DNA of 64,000 bases from positions 28,128,143-28,192,142 of the forward strand of contig JADWOT020000001.1 in the NCBI GenBank assembly GCA_036345935.2, given 5' to 3'. The notes beneath the pieces are model-generated. The model ran no database searches. It had not been told where the DNA came from and saw only the letters and a list, made by a program, of their open reading frames with translations. Source of the DNA: Taenia hydatigena. Its lineage: Eukaryota > Platyhelminthes > Cestoda > Cyclophyllidea > Taeniidae. The position numbers were made by a program, and so were the translations under genes. Below are positions 1 to 11,420 of the stretch, piece after piece (position 1 is the stretch's first letter; every line of letters begins with the position of its first letter).

Positions 1-1
1 A

Positions 2-178
2 GAATTCCCATTACCCTTTGTGGATTGTGCAAGATTTCACTTGGGTTTGAAAGACAATGGCATTCAAGCGAGGATCGAACGCATCGGCGTGGAAAGAATA
101 AAGGCTGGGCCGGGAGGCTTAGAGCAGTTGTGGGGACACAATACGCTTGAAGCCTCACCACCTCACACTGGTGGTTAA
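2..178 (+). CDS. Possible 3'-terminal exon, entering from outside the window
   Basis: An open frame runs from the window edge to a TAA at 176-178 (58 codons). It reads like coding sequence, with few rare residues and segments such as GIQARIERIGVERIKAGPGG and LEQLWGHNTLE. No start or splice acceptor can be placed because the 5' side lies outside the window. I do not recognise the family. A chance open frame of this length is not rare in 64 kb, so this is only a candidate. Confidence 0.2.
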   Translation, partial: EFPLPFVDCARFHLGLKDNGIQARIERIGVERIKAGPGGLEQLWGHNTLEASPPHTGG

Positions 179-639
179 AAGCCTGACGTCTCCTTAGCAC
201 TGATAAGTGGCCTCAGTGTATGCGTAAAGTATAGGGAGGAGAGTAAGGAGTCGATGCTGAGATTTTCTCGAGAAATAGCTCCACCTCAGTCATATACGTC
301 AAACAGATGGTGATACCGCATTCGCATCCTGGTAAGGGCTGCCGTTACGCAACCTCTTTACGTAGTTGTGGAGTTCCCTTAGGTCAAGGCAGCACTAACC
401 ACTGAGATGTGAAGAGAAGCACAGTTATGCACGCCAGCTCGGGCGTCATTGGCATCTCTAGCTGCTACGGTCATAGTCATAAGCACTCGCGTCCATCTGC
501 TAGACTGAACAGCCGAATTAATTACTGCGTCATTCACTGATGGGGACGGATATCCAGTCGCTTCGTCAAATCGGCTTATGCGCTTTATATAGGCTTGACT
601 TAGTAGTCCTCAACGGTGAACGAGAAGTGTTCGACGGAC
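179..639. other. No gene recognised
   Basis: About 460 bases between the edge exon candidate and the dispersed repeat. All frames are broken by stops, and no splice-bounded exon, RNA gene or repeat partner inside the window was seen. Confidence 0.4.
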
Positions 640-1210
640 ACCATTCTTGCTGCGGATCCGTCATCATCTGCCTTCGAGAGAGAAAAGTGCTCTCATAACA
701 CTCATCACTCTGCCTCGTTCATCAATCACCAAAAATGTGTTAAAGCTGAGTCTGCAACACATTTCGATGGGTATGATGGTTTCTGTAATTGGGTCTGTGC
801 ATCCTCCTTCCATCATTTTTGCATAGCTTTTATTTCCTTAGAAAGGGTAGAGTGCGATCCGCCAGGAAGTACTCTTAATTGATGTGAAGGCTAATGACAA
901 CATTTCTAAGGCCAGAGACGTGTTCTTTGAACGCTTCTAAGTCAAGCATGAATAATACAGGTATGGCGACGTGATGAAGCCGCTTAAGAAATGTCAACGT
1001 TGTTTAATTATGTGGTGGCTTTTCTGGCCGTTGAAATCGCGTGTGCCTGTGTCTCTTCTTCCTCGCAGCAGCACTAATCACAGAGACAGTGGTGATTCAG
1101 CAACAGAACCTGTCCTTTCCCGAACGTGCTTAATCCTCCTCATCCCAACTCGTCATCAATGTCTCCAGTGATGGAAATTGATGCCCAACCTGATACACAC
1201 CTTCGCAATT
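640..1210 (+). repeat. Dispersed coding-like fragment, paralogous to 41255-41720
   Basis: The stretch around 730-990 matches 41265-41520 in the same orientation, sharing for example GCTGAGTCTGCAACACATTT (GACACATTT in the partner) and CCAGAGACGTGTTC. Further on, a strong acceptor (pyrimidines then CGCAG, about 1048-1068) precedes a frame starting ALITETVVIQQQN, which aligns with APIALTVAVEHQH in the partner at about 41635. The retained reading suggests a degraded gene fragment. Stops follow soon after, so no intact gene is claimed. Similar words recur near 25825-25870. Confidence 0.4.
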
Positions 1211-1748
1211 ATGGCGGTGCGTCGCTGCTAACATTGCAGCAGCATCAAACTTCGTGGGAGTCACGTCTCAGCCAATGCGGATTGAGACTGTATTCAAGTA
1301 ACATCTGCAATCGTGGTGGACCTCTTGCCCTTTTAGAACCCAATGGTGGTCCAATCACTAAACAAGTGACGTTTGCACAATTCGCCTGATTTGACAGACA
1401 TGGATCGCATTGTAGAATTGATTCTAGTGGATCTGGTTAGTCCTAAGCAGTAGTAGTGGTTCAGCTTTCAGCAAAAACGAGCATAGAGGACTCATTTCCT
1501 TCCAAAGCCAGGATAGGCACCAAGGTGCTCTCTGTCGTCAGATTCTCTCCCATCAATACATGCACAAATGGTGATAGAAATGGTTTGATTTGACTTTAGA
1601 TTATAAGAAGTGAAATTCATCATCTAAGGGAGAAAATGCTGCTTCCACACCTCAGTGTCAAATGTGTAAGCAATAAAGTAGGCAACAATACACGCGTCGG
1701 GTCCAGGTGGGGTGTTCCAGTTCACACACACGCATTGAGGAACAAGTG

Positions 1749-1933
1749 TGTAATGCTTTGTTTGTTTGACTGCCACTTTTGGCTACCATGACTTAAGTGG
1801 TCATGCTGCCCTGGTCGCGTGGGCTGGCCTCTGTACCATGTCAGCATCCCCGTACCCTCTGTTTATTGAAGATGCCTATTCTGCCCTAGTAACGCGCCCT
1901 CTGTTGCCTTCAAAGAAGTCTCGGGATGTTGCA
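1749..1933 (-). mobile_element. Solo LTR-like element, 185 bp, in R-A
   Basis: Read on the minus strand it starts TGCAACATCCCGAGAC and ends ATTACA. It is collinear and equal in length with the elements at 22479-22663 and 57030-57214, and related to those at 32340 and 34621. The flanks on the minus strand are CACCT and CACTT, a 5-bp target duplication with one mismatch. An AATAAA signal lies inside the relatives (CAATAAACAAAGGG; here CAATAAACAGAGGG). Length, TG..CA ends and 5-bp duplication fit an LTR left after recombination. No internal region or second LTR was seen nearby. Confidence 0.6.
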
Positions 1934-4722
1934 AGGTGCTTAAATTTTCACATACTGAGGAGTGCTATGACCTTCACAAGTGAAAACGCAGTGATTTGTC
2001 ATTGGCTCCAGCGTCTCACTTGCACAATTACATACGTACCTCCACAAGGCAGGGGAAACACATGAGGACTACGATTTGTGCTCAAAAAAAGCTAGCTTGG
2101 GTGATGTCGAATAAAGTCTTATTAAAAGTCGCAGAAGAATAGCAAAATGTTTATTTAAGTGGCCTTGCGCTTGTCAAACTTAGCTTTTGTTTCGATGTTG
2201 AATAGGCAGTGGTCATGACAATCCTTTGTAACGTAATTTAACTTAGTACTTGATACAAAATCGTTCCCAAATCTCATTTGCCATGAATCGGGTTACTCTG
2301 TCGACTTACAACAATGATGTCATGTATTTGTTGTGGGATTAGAACTAAGATGATTTGACGCAGACCCCAAAACGCCGATCCAGGCATCCCCTAAGGCGAC
2401 CGAAAATCTATTCTCGGCTAAACGCCATCTGATTGGCTGGTCAATAGCCAATGGAAAGCAACGAGTTCCAGGAGGTTTTTATGTCCACAAATCAGCCCAC
2501 ATAGCTGCAAGCAAACATCGGAGTTGTGTCCGGAAAAGTCTAATTTTATGTCCCATTTCTTTTAATTGGTCGTATTTCTTGTTTGCCTTTAAAAGACTTC
2601 TGGAATATCTGATTGGCTGAGTGGTAGCCATAATGGAACACCTGCAGAAGCACCAACTCACACCAAATGGTGGAGAATGAGTGGAAGAGAGTAGACGCAC
2701 AAACAACTGTTTATGCCTGATGCACCGCCTCAAAGGAGCAATAGATAGTGTTTTCATTGGTGCCATCAGACAAGAGCTCGACTGCGTCAGTCCGTGTCAT
2801 CAGCAATGACGCAGGGTGCCAAATGCCCAGTCAAGTTGTCCACAACTTCTTGAATGTGTGAATCGGGCAGGCACGAATTAATAAATCAGGAATGGGTAAA
2901 TAAATGATCACTGAAAGGAGGGAAAGATGTTTGAATAATCAGTTGGTTGATTGTTCAACTGTATCAGTGGACTTCCGTGCTTTTCACCTCGTTCTAGCCA
3001 GACGTGGATTTGCGATCTTGGTCATTTTACTGCTATCCCCCAATCGCGACCTTGGCACACACCTTCTTCCCCATCTACATCCATGCGCCTACCTTGACGT
3101 CAATTACAAAACCATCTTTTACTTTTGCGTGTTTGAATGAATAACCTGTACTTGTTCGGAAGGTGGCTGCGAACTTGTTAGAAAAGGGAGTAATTTGGCA
3201 CGGAGGTTATAATGTACGTGAGTGTAAGCATGGCCGAGCCACTAAGCCTTAGTTTTAGTGTTCTGCTAACGCTACTGATGTCCACATAAGTAGTGCTCGT
3301 CGTCGTCGCAATGATGCTCAACCTGACAGTGGTAGTGGACAGCGCCGACGCTGGCACATTGGAAATGTGGTAGCAGCGGCGAGTGTTGTATGAGGGAGGT
3401 TCTTCAAAATCGCGGTCCGCTGTGGACTTCCTCTTTGGCAGTCTGCATCAGTTGTCAAGGGCAAAGCCTGGCACCTCGATGAGAGGATTGCCGCTTTCTT
3501 CCTCCTTCTCCCTTGTCGGCCGATTGATGGTTCCAACTGCGCGCCCTTTACAATTCTCGTATTATGCCCTATTTGAAGGACTCTTCTTATCTCAATCGCT
3601 GTCAGACACTTCCACCACCTGTGACACCACGTGTTTTGGGCCGAATTTATTGCTCAAGTGTGGTATGCCAAGTTCGTGATGGTTGTTCCTTCATTCTTGC
3701 TTGCTTTATGGCGCCTGGTTACATCACCTCCTGCGACGATCAGATGGATTGAGTTTGGAGGGAGGGAAGAAAGAAGAGAGGGAAGGAGGGAGGGATTGGA
3801 ATGCTAGATCTCACCGGCGGTCGGGAAAGCGCAGTAGACCAAAGACATTGGACAAGAGAGAAAAGACTCTCCACTTCACTCACACAATCAGAGGGCAAGA
3901 CAATGTGGGACTACAGTACCTCGCAGAGGATGGCCATAAGGGCTGATGATTTACTTTAAAATGATAATCTAGATACCTAATTGACCAAACAACCACGTTC
4001 TTACTCAAGGTGAGTCCAAAACGCCATCTACTTATAAGCACATAAGTAGAAAGGTGCAGCTGATGACTTACATAAGACGCAGATCATCTCGTAAGTCCAC
4101 GTCGAGATTTGTGACGGTGAAATGCAACGCATCGAGAGATTTTTGGACAACAGAGAGATCTGCGTCGAGGGCGGCTAGACTGCGAGCCAAGTTTGTCCAC
4201 CGTGAGAGGTAGACACTGCCGAGACTTCGGCACACTTCCACTCAAGACTACAATGTGCGTAACTGCCACCTACTGATATCGGGTTCGATTTAAAGTCATG
4301 TGCAGACCCAGGATCGTGCAAGTGAATAACATTCAAGGTACCAGCAACTATGCGTATGCACATGCCACTTAGTCGATGATGTTCAAAAGTGGACAGGTGA
4401 TGCGCACCTCAGTCACCTGCGTGTGGGTGTTTGAGCCAGCAGTGCTAATGCATTGAATGCTGTACTGTGGAAGCATGGATCGTCATCCAGTAGAACCAGT
4501 CAGAGAAAATGCATTTACTTTGCACTCCTGTGACTACGTGGATGATGCACAAATAGCCTTCTATACAAGTAGCACTGGAGACCCGCGTGGTTCCAGCAAA
4601 ACACGCAAGAAAGGCATTCTTTGCAGAATGGATGTGAACATACGGTAAATGCTCGGAGTTGAGGGCAATGCAGCACTGACAGTCGCCATTCCTCCACAGG
4701 TTTTAGATAAACTCTACAGTAT

Positions 4723-5211
4723 TCAATGGCGGCGTGGTGTCTCTACCCCACTCCTCAATATCCAACACATCCTGCATATGCAAAAGGAAGGAAGGAAGGA
4801 GGGCGCCTTTACTGCTTTTAACAGTGGCAATGGTTTAGCTTTATCAATGGTAGCAGCAATAATAATAACCAAAGTATTCGCATTACTATAAGGAGCAGCA
4901 GCAGCGGCGTTGGCGGCAGAAGGGAGAGGGAAAGGAAAAGCAGGGCAGGGAAGGGGAACAAGTTCACGTGTGGTTTTCTGCACAGACGGGAGGGTGCTTC
5001 CAACCACCTCTTCCAAACATCCTATTTCCTCGACGACATCGGGCAGAGTATGGGTTGGTGAGTGAGTCGCTAAACAACGCCTCAAGACTGCCCAATGAAG
5101 CCGTAGATTGTTGAGGGAGGATCCATCCCCGGCAATACCGCCACCACCGCCACCAACACCACCAATGACACCGCCGGCTGACACGGGCCCAAAATTGGTC
5201 CGAGCATTCAC
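4723..5211 (-). other. Reading frame retained in family R (162 codons here)
   Basis: The longest frame in this part of R-A. It starts with a Gly-rich run (GGVIGGVGGGGGG), continues through an Ala-rich stretch and a short hydrophobic segment (NANTLVIIIAATIDKAK), then PSFLP. The NTL.III.A.ID.. segment and its surroundings remain readable in R-B (20631-21023), R-C (53561-53797) and R-D (28120-28401), but stops or frame changes occur upstream in those copies. It may be a relic of an exon or a chance frame in GC-rich repeats. No family is recognised. Confidence 0.2.
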
Positions 5212-6154
5212 CTCAATGTGTCCACAAGGCCACTCCGTGACACATTCATGCTGCTTGGTTCGCTACAAGTGCAAAAGACGCCATTTCCATCACTTCACAC
5301 ACATCACCACTTTCCCATCCTCTTCCACTCTCTCATCCGCCTAACACCCAAAAGGGAGGCTCATTCCAACCAATCCTACGTCCCCACCACTACCCTTTGT
5401 AAGTCTGCATAAACGAGCACAAAATATTATCTCATGACCGGCATTTCCACCCTACTACCTTTGCATTATCCTAACCATTTTTTTACAAGAAATCCAATTT
5501 AGAAAATCAAGGCTAAAGCACTACTTCAGCAATGGTTGTAATCAGCGCCACCTTGGTCACACACCCGGATGGAGCCAAATCAGACACAATTTCACATTTC
5601 TGCTAGAAAATATGTTTCCTTAGCTGCTTTCGTCACAACTTTCTCGAATGCACCACAGTCTTCATCAGCGACTATGAAATACGCACACTTCAAAGCATCG
5701 TCCCTTGCTACTGCGAAGGACCTATTCAATTGCTCTGAACAGCACCTAATCGCCACACTTCCTCTTCCAACAACTTTTGAAGTGAAGGCGACAGTCTTTC
5801 GAAAGTACTTACCGAACCGCCTTTCCTAATGCCAAGTCAGGCTTTCGCATTGGTGAGACACCAGCGTCCTCTCCCTAATTACAGTTGGCAAAATTAAAAT
5901 TTACACCCTTTAATGCGTTCAAGCCTTTCCACTGATTAGTTCAACCGCAAATACTGACTACTGCTAGTACTTTGAGGCTGCAAAACACATTTCCATCTTT
6001 TCCTCCAACACTTCCTACCTTTTCAGGATACAAGGAACCTGGTAACTGTAAAAACAACATCTTACCAGCCCTGTTTTCTCGCGAAAAAAACCCGTCTTTT
6101 AAATAAACATTGATGTAACCTGCTACAATCACATCGCCCTTGGTTTGGTTTTGG

Positions 6155-6580
6155 TTACCTGCATAAGTCAAGGCAGTGCTTGCATTTCGATGAGCAAGTT
6201 AACTGCCTAGACACTGCATAAATCCAAGAAAGGCACGAAACTTGATATGGATGATTCACTTGTATACCTAGACAAAACACATTGTTCGCAGTGAGTCTGT
6301 AATAACCTGAACCTCTTGTGTCGCCAAAGGACTTAAGAAACTGTTGTTGCAATAGGAATCGTTGGATGAAGGAACGAATGTCCTCACCGATGATGTCCAC
6401 GCATACGTAACAGCGGCAGTGGCACCAGCGGCATTGACGGAAGCAGGACACAGTGAGGGAGGCAAGGTATGGAACGATTGAGTCGTTCCCTAAATCGATC
6501 CACCTGCGCCCACCAACCGTTGATATGCCGTGGAGTACCCACCATCCCCACATCCTCCAAGTATGCCGGAAGCATCGCAC
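6155..6580 (-). other. Reading frame of 141 codons in R-A, partly retained in R-C and R-D
   Basis: Two exon-like parts are visible. The first reads GEDIRSFIQRFLLQQQF and is matched in R-D by GEDIGSIIQRFLLQQQF, which is followed there by a good donor (GTAAGT, about 29514). In R-A the donor is changed to TTAAGT. The second part, NNVFCLGIQVNHPYQ..CLSWIYA, is matched in R-C (NMFCVGVQVNHSYQ..CLSWIYA) and ends at a donor-like GTAAC. R-D has an in-frame stop just upstream of the first part. This suggests an ancestral coding region now decaying. The product is unknown. Confidence 0.25.
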
Positions 6581-9267
6581 CTAAAACACTGAGAAACAGC
6601 CGCAAGATGGCAATGGCCCCCCACTCTCCTCTCAAGATCAAAGCACAGACCAGCAAGGCCACGCCCAGTCCTCATGCCGACACGAGGGGCCACCGCCAAT
6701 CCACCCAAACGACATGCCACGGCGCACAAGCCACATCCCACCCCAGCCCCGACCCCGATAGTAATCAGTCCAATTGAGGGCGGAAACCGCCTCAGCTTTC
6801 TGCCCTGGATGGTCTCAGCGCCGTCTCTCCCACTCCCTCCCTTTCAACTCCTTATCACCCGTTCTCACTCCTAAGGCTGTCGCAATACCAGTGGGAGTAG
6901 CGCGACAGCCATCCCTCCCCCCTTCCCCCAATAATTCGCGCCCAACACACCCAACAGTGGAGACCTATTCACTTAATTACCTCCTCTGAACTGATGCACC
7001 ACTACTTATCACCCATACAGTCAGCAACAAATTAACTTCCACCCTCCCACAGCAAACATATTTTCGTACCTACGGAAGCAAAATATGCCGCAGTTGCCAC
7101 CACTGAGCTCCGGCCCATAGCGCTTCCATTCGTCGTCGCCGTCGCCATAAGAGAACGTCTCCACTCTTTCACACACCCACGACACAGCTCCCCCAGCTTT
7201 TCCCCTCCTTCGCCGCCACCCACCCAGCCTCCCATGCCCACGAAGACAAAGAGACGGAGACAATAATAGCAGTAGTAGACCGTGTCGCCCATGCCGAGAA
7301 CCGCATCGCACAACCCAGACGGAGACGCCACCGCCAACACCGCCACCGCGAATCACCCCATTTTGCATTGCCCATCATTCCACACACTCATCACATGTTA
7401 CTTCACCATCACAACTATCAGGGTAAGATTGTAGCATCTGAAAAGGAAAAAAAACAAACAATGGAAAGACCGATGTGTGAGGTTCCAATGCACTGCAAAG
7501 CTAACATCCACAAACATAACTACTAATGGGAAAAAAAGAAACAGACAACTCAGCAAGCAAACACTTAGGACTGCTACAAAGTACAATCTGCGTGGTGATG
7601 CCAAAGCTTCCCACTAGCCACTTCTTCTCCGCTCCTTCCCCTGCTGCGTCTACCTCACTCACACACCAACTCATACCGTAAAAGCTCAGCAACCTACCAT
7701 TAAGCTATCACCGAGGCCCTCTACACAACATGTTTCACAGCAATGATCCCATCAACACAACAAACAACACTGGTCCTGCCCCTCGCCCCCCCCACTCCTC
7801 CGCCATCCATATGTGCGCCAACAACACGCATATCATAGTAATGAAAATAGCACAGGTAAAGCAGATAAAGAACAGCACTTTCCCAACCAACATATTAACG
7901 CACATTGATTCCATCGCTGTACACAAAAAGGGGCGGCGAAGGCAAGACTCGCACTCATTGCTGCTGCAGCCTCTTCCTCTTCAGTGTCTATTCTAGCACG
8001 AAAAGGGACAAAAATGCATAAAAAGATTTATAAACATGGTAAATACTTATCAGCAAGAAAATGATAATGATTAGTTGCCACATCCTTAGCAACGTTAGAA
8101 CTCCTCCCAATAAAATCTATCGCCACTAGGAAGCAAACAAATTACAAATTGCCATAACATTCTTAACTTATCGCTTCAAGTGCCATGCAGCGAAAAGTGT
8201 ACGTGAGTAGGCATCGTAGTTGGAAAACAAAACGTCCTAACAGCCGCATTATGAGACTTTTGCGTTTACATTACCCTTCATCAAATTGGATCCTATTCAT
8301 CAAAACTCATTTTTACTAAAATAACAAACCACTTGGAAACAGCCGAAGCAATCACACTCAATCCAAAGAAGTGTTTCGCAGTAAAAAATTCAACGCAATC
8401 AGGCAGTGCAAATGGAAAACAAAAAGTTGTGACAGCAACTGCAGCTATTTCTGAAACGGTTGGTCTAACAAGTAAACTGAGAAATAAAGCAAAAGCATGT
8501 ATCTACACACATTCATAATGTGGGTGTTTAACCGCAAGAAACCACCAAGCAAGTAATTGCTAAGCACTTCGTAAGGTTTTAGCGCCTCTCCACAAAATCA
8601 CGCCTCATTACTCAAATCCAAACGTCATTAAAAAACAAACAACCTCATAATCCGCTGCAACAGCCGCAATTTATCTCTACACAGCGAAAAATGCACATGA
8701 GGAGACCTTGCAGCTGACAAGTAACCGTCAACAGCCACATTAAGAGGCATTTGCGTCTACTCTAACAAGTATGTGTATGAAGGAAGCAAATCGACATTCA
8801 AAGTACCTCGCAACAACTAAAAAGCTAAAAACTATAAAGAGATACTCAATACCTACCGAGTTCCCGACTTTTGGCAGTGGATAAAGGCGCATTAATCCAG
8901 AAAATTTATCCCCGAAAACGCGCACCACTTACGCAAGCGGCACACAAATCTGACCAATCAGTTCAAAGTTCGTCCGGTAAAACAAACAAACTGTAAATTT
9001 TTATGTATTTTTGATAAGACCATAATTGCGAAATTATTAACAGTTTTGACATTTGTGCTTAATTTTCGATAACAAATTTACTAATAATAACTTACAAAGT
9101 GAGCAAAATGAAAAAGTTGTTAATATTTGTACATCAGTAACATAAATGCATAATAGCGATGCTGTAAGATTTGCCAACAAATCGTAAAAGTTATTGACAC
9201 GACAGTGAGGAATGTAATTTTGTCAATTAGTTGCACACTTCAATTTGTTTCAAGCATGTGTTTTGAA

Positions 9268-10162
9268 GGTGCTGCGAGTATTGCAGCTCATCAGGAGTAG
9301 CGATTTTGCCCTCAATAATTCCCATCTTTAAAAAGCCTAGCTCCTACTCCTCTTCTTTATATACTCCCACTCCCCTTCCTAATTTACTCACTCGCTCCCC
9401 CCATCTTGTGGTACCCTAACAAGTCCCTACCAATTCATTCCTCCACATACATGCTCACTTCTTTCAAATAAAACCTATGCTTACAGCTACCATCTCAGCT
9501 ACCCATCTTCACTTCTCTCGAGCACTCGCTGCTCACTTATGCTCCAACCGGTTTAGCTACTCTACTATCTTGTTAACCGACCATACTAAGTAAGGGAAAG
9601 ACAGGAGCAATAACTCACAGCAGCGCACTCTCCTATGTGGCCAACAAAGGAAAAGAACTCGTAGCAACTATCAACACGATTTAATACTGCCTCCTTTGTA
9701 CTGCCTGTCAAGCTTGTTGCGCTGACTGATGCAGCATTGCTTTGTTACATCTGCTGTACCCAAGCCATCAATGCGTCTGCACTCCATTAGGCCACGTTGA
9801 TCGCGCCTTCCACATTGTTGTCACACGCTTCTACCGCCCGTTTCGCCTACATACGAATAAGCATAAACATACTTTAGTGGCAAGCAGGCGCCTTCTCACG
9901 CGGCACTTTGTGCACGGCTTTCTCGTGTCCTCCAGTGAGCGGACGTTAGGAGCGCACACGTGCGCTACTGAAATAACAAAAGTAGCACTAAACCACATGG
10001 ACCTCTGATGCCTCCTATGGCTGACAATCGTCTCCTTCACGTAGGTGTTTCTAATACATCGCACCACGACTTCATGATGGCAGTGAAGCACTATTATGCC
10101 AAGTTCATCAGACCTTTGATATAGTTCTCTGCATAAAGGGGAGGGAGAGGAAAGTAACTCAC
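9268..10162. other. Single-copy interval, no firm gene
   Basis: No repeat partner was found in the window. Overlapping antisense frames (9742-10008 plus, 9831-10091 minus) are both open, which is typical of chance. The minus-strand one continues the exon candidate at 10163-10441 only if a frameshift is accepted, so it is not called. Confidence 0.35.
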
Positions 10163-10441
10163 AAGAACCTTCGTAATAATCATTTCAAGTAATGTGGTAA
10201 GGGTACTCGGATCGGCGGTGACGCTGGAAGCACTGAGAGGAGACGATGTGATGCTACAGATGGGATCGTTAAGAGCATAATCGTCCAAGTGTCCCATCAG
10301 CTAGTTCGACGTTGACCCGTGTTCGAGACTGTTGCTAGACGGGCACGTGGATAGGCGTTGCATGTAAAGTCCATGACCTGCTGCAGTAGCTCCACCACGC
10401 TGTCCTCTGCCACCACCCTTCACTGCTGCTACTGTTGGTCA
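10163..10441 (-). pseudogene. Exon-like frame with one in-frame stop
   Basis: On the minus strand a single frame runs from about 10441 to a good donor (CTT then GTGAGT, donor G at 10162). It contains a Gly/Arg-rich start (GGGRGQRGGATAAGHGLYMQ) and a Ser/Thr-rich end (SPLSASSVTADPSTLTTLLE), split by one TAG at 10301-10303. The donor is followed 34 nt later by an acceptor-like TTTATGCAG, but the frame then closes. The RGG-like start recalls RNA-binding proteins, but that is a weak hint. It could be a decayed exon or a chance frame. Confidence 0.3.
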
Positions 10442-10983
10442 CTGGTTTTACCTAGCAGATGCGATTAAAGCAAATCAGTTTCAAAATATTAAAAACCAAA
10501 TACGGCGCATGACTCATTGCTGTGAATCTTGAGACAAATAAAGGGATGTCGTATCACATTTAGTTACAAGGTCAGTGGGAGGTATTGAGTAAAGTGGAAG
10601 AGAAAAAGTGCCATCATTTCATTATGTGAAGGCCAGTAGAGGATGAAGCATTTTCGTAAATTCGTTACTTATTTTACTCACTAGTAGCATGCTATCCCCA
10701 ACTCTGACCAAGTAGTTATTAACCTTGATCCACCAAGTCCATCCATTCATCCATTTGAATGTCGTCTTGGCTAGTCACTTGTGGATCCACTCATGAGCTC
10801 ATCACCTCTACGTCCACTCATTACTTTAAGCAATCATCCAACCAGACAACCAAGTGTCCACCGCATCGACACCCATCCATCATTTCTTCCCTTCTCTTCC
10901 TCTTCCTCCTAACCCGTCCAAGGGTGTCAGCGATCACCCGTACCCCCACACTTAATTCGCCTCTTTATATGTAGCATCGATAT
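10442..10983. other. No gene recognised
   Basis: Single-copy DNA of 540 bases upstream of the inverted duplication. A 71-codon frame at 10759-10974 is low-complexity and pyrimidine-rich, with no splice context. Nothing else was seen. Confidence 0.4.
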
Positions 10984-11420
10984 GCCCAGTTCCACAGTTT
11001 CTCAATTCACAACTCTCACTTCTCTGCAGCTCACAACTTCACTACTCTCCACTTCTTCCTCTCGCCTACACCTTCACAAATCCAAGTCTTCATCCTTCAT
11101 TCCTTTCTCCTCTCCTTCCATCATTTCCTCCGTCCATCTATCTATCTAACTTGATTGCGCGCCACACATCCCTCAACACCGTAGCTTCCTATGAGCATAT
11201 ACATCTGCATTAATAATTTCCTCTTCTTCTTCTTACTCTTAGAAGAGGAAAGAAGCTCCTCAGATTCTCCACCCTCCTCCCACAGCCAACTAACAACGAC
11301 TCTTCATGATCGCAGCCCAAACGCATACAACACATACACAAACACAGTACGAAACACAAGCACTGCAGCATACTTACAACCCATCACACGCAGCCACTAC
11401 CCACGCGCAACACAAACAAA
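10984..11420 (+). repeat. Left arm, part 1, of an inverted duplication
   Basis: This is the reverse complement of about 16312-16756, sharing for example CTCAATTCACAACTCTC and TTGATTGCGCGCCACACATC. It is pyrimidine-rich throughout. The left copy has tetranucleotide tracts where the right copy has an expanded GGAA-type tract, so the arms have diverged mainly in simple sequence. Confidence 0.7.

Larger units (their letters stand above)
1400..9267 (+). repeat. R-A: forward copy of long repeat family R (about 7.9 kb)
   Basis: This is the longest copy of family R. The left boundary, near 1400, is where similarity to 23010 (R-B) and 57560 (R-C) stops. The right boundary, near 9267, is where R-D continues (GTGTTTTGTAGCAAAG) and R-A does not (GTGTTTTGAAGGTG). 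The order of landmarks is the same as in R-D (27228-33298) and the exact reverse of R-B and R-C. No reverse transcriptase, transposase or integrase frame was found. Several minus-strand frames stay open across copies. R-A holds 6045-6309, a segment absent from R-D, and lacks the LTR that R-D carries at the position corresponding to 9194. Confidence 0.8.

Noticed and set aside
7021..7387. Three overlapping minus-strand frames of 72-115 codons in R-A
   Set aside because: All three frames are open at once in a GC-rich, purine-skewed stretch, so openness carries little information. One (EWKRYGPE..GGNCG) is partly kept in R-B and R-D but has no start or exon border I can defend.
8333..8518. 61-codon plus-strand frame in R-A with partners in R-B (17967-18335) and R-D (31327-31542)
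   Set aside because: The frame differs between copies in length and has stops at different places. The shared peptide simply follows from DNA identity, and there is no splice support.
1400..9267. Family R as a helitron, Polinton or Penelope-type element
   Set aside because: No Rep/helicase, DNA polymerase B, integrase, reverse transcriptase or GIY-YIG motif was found in any frame, and copy ends are not shared.
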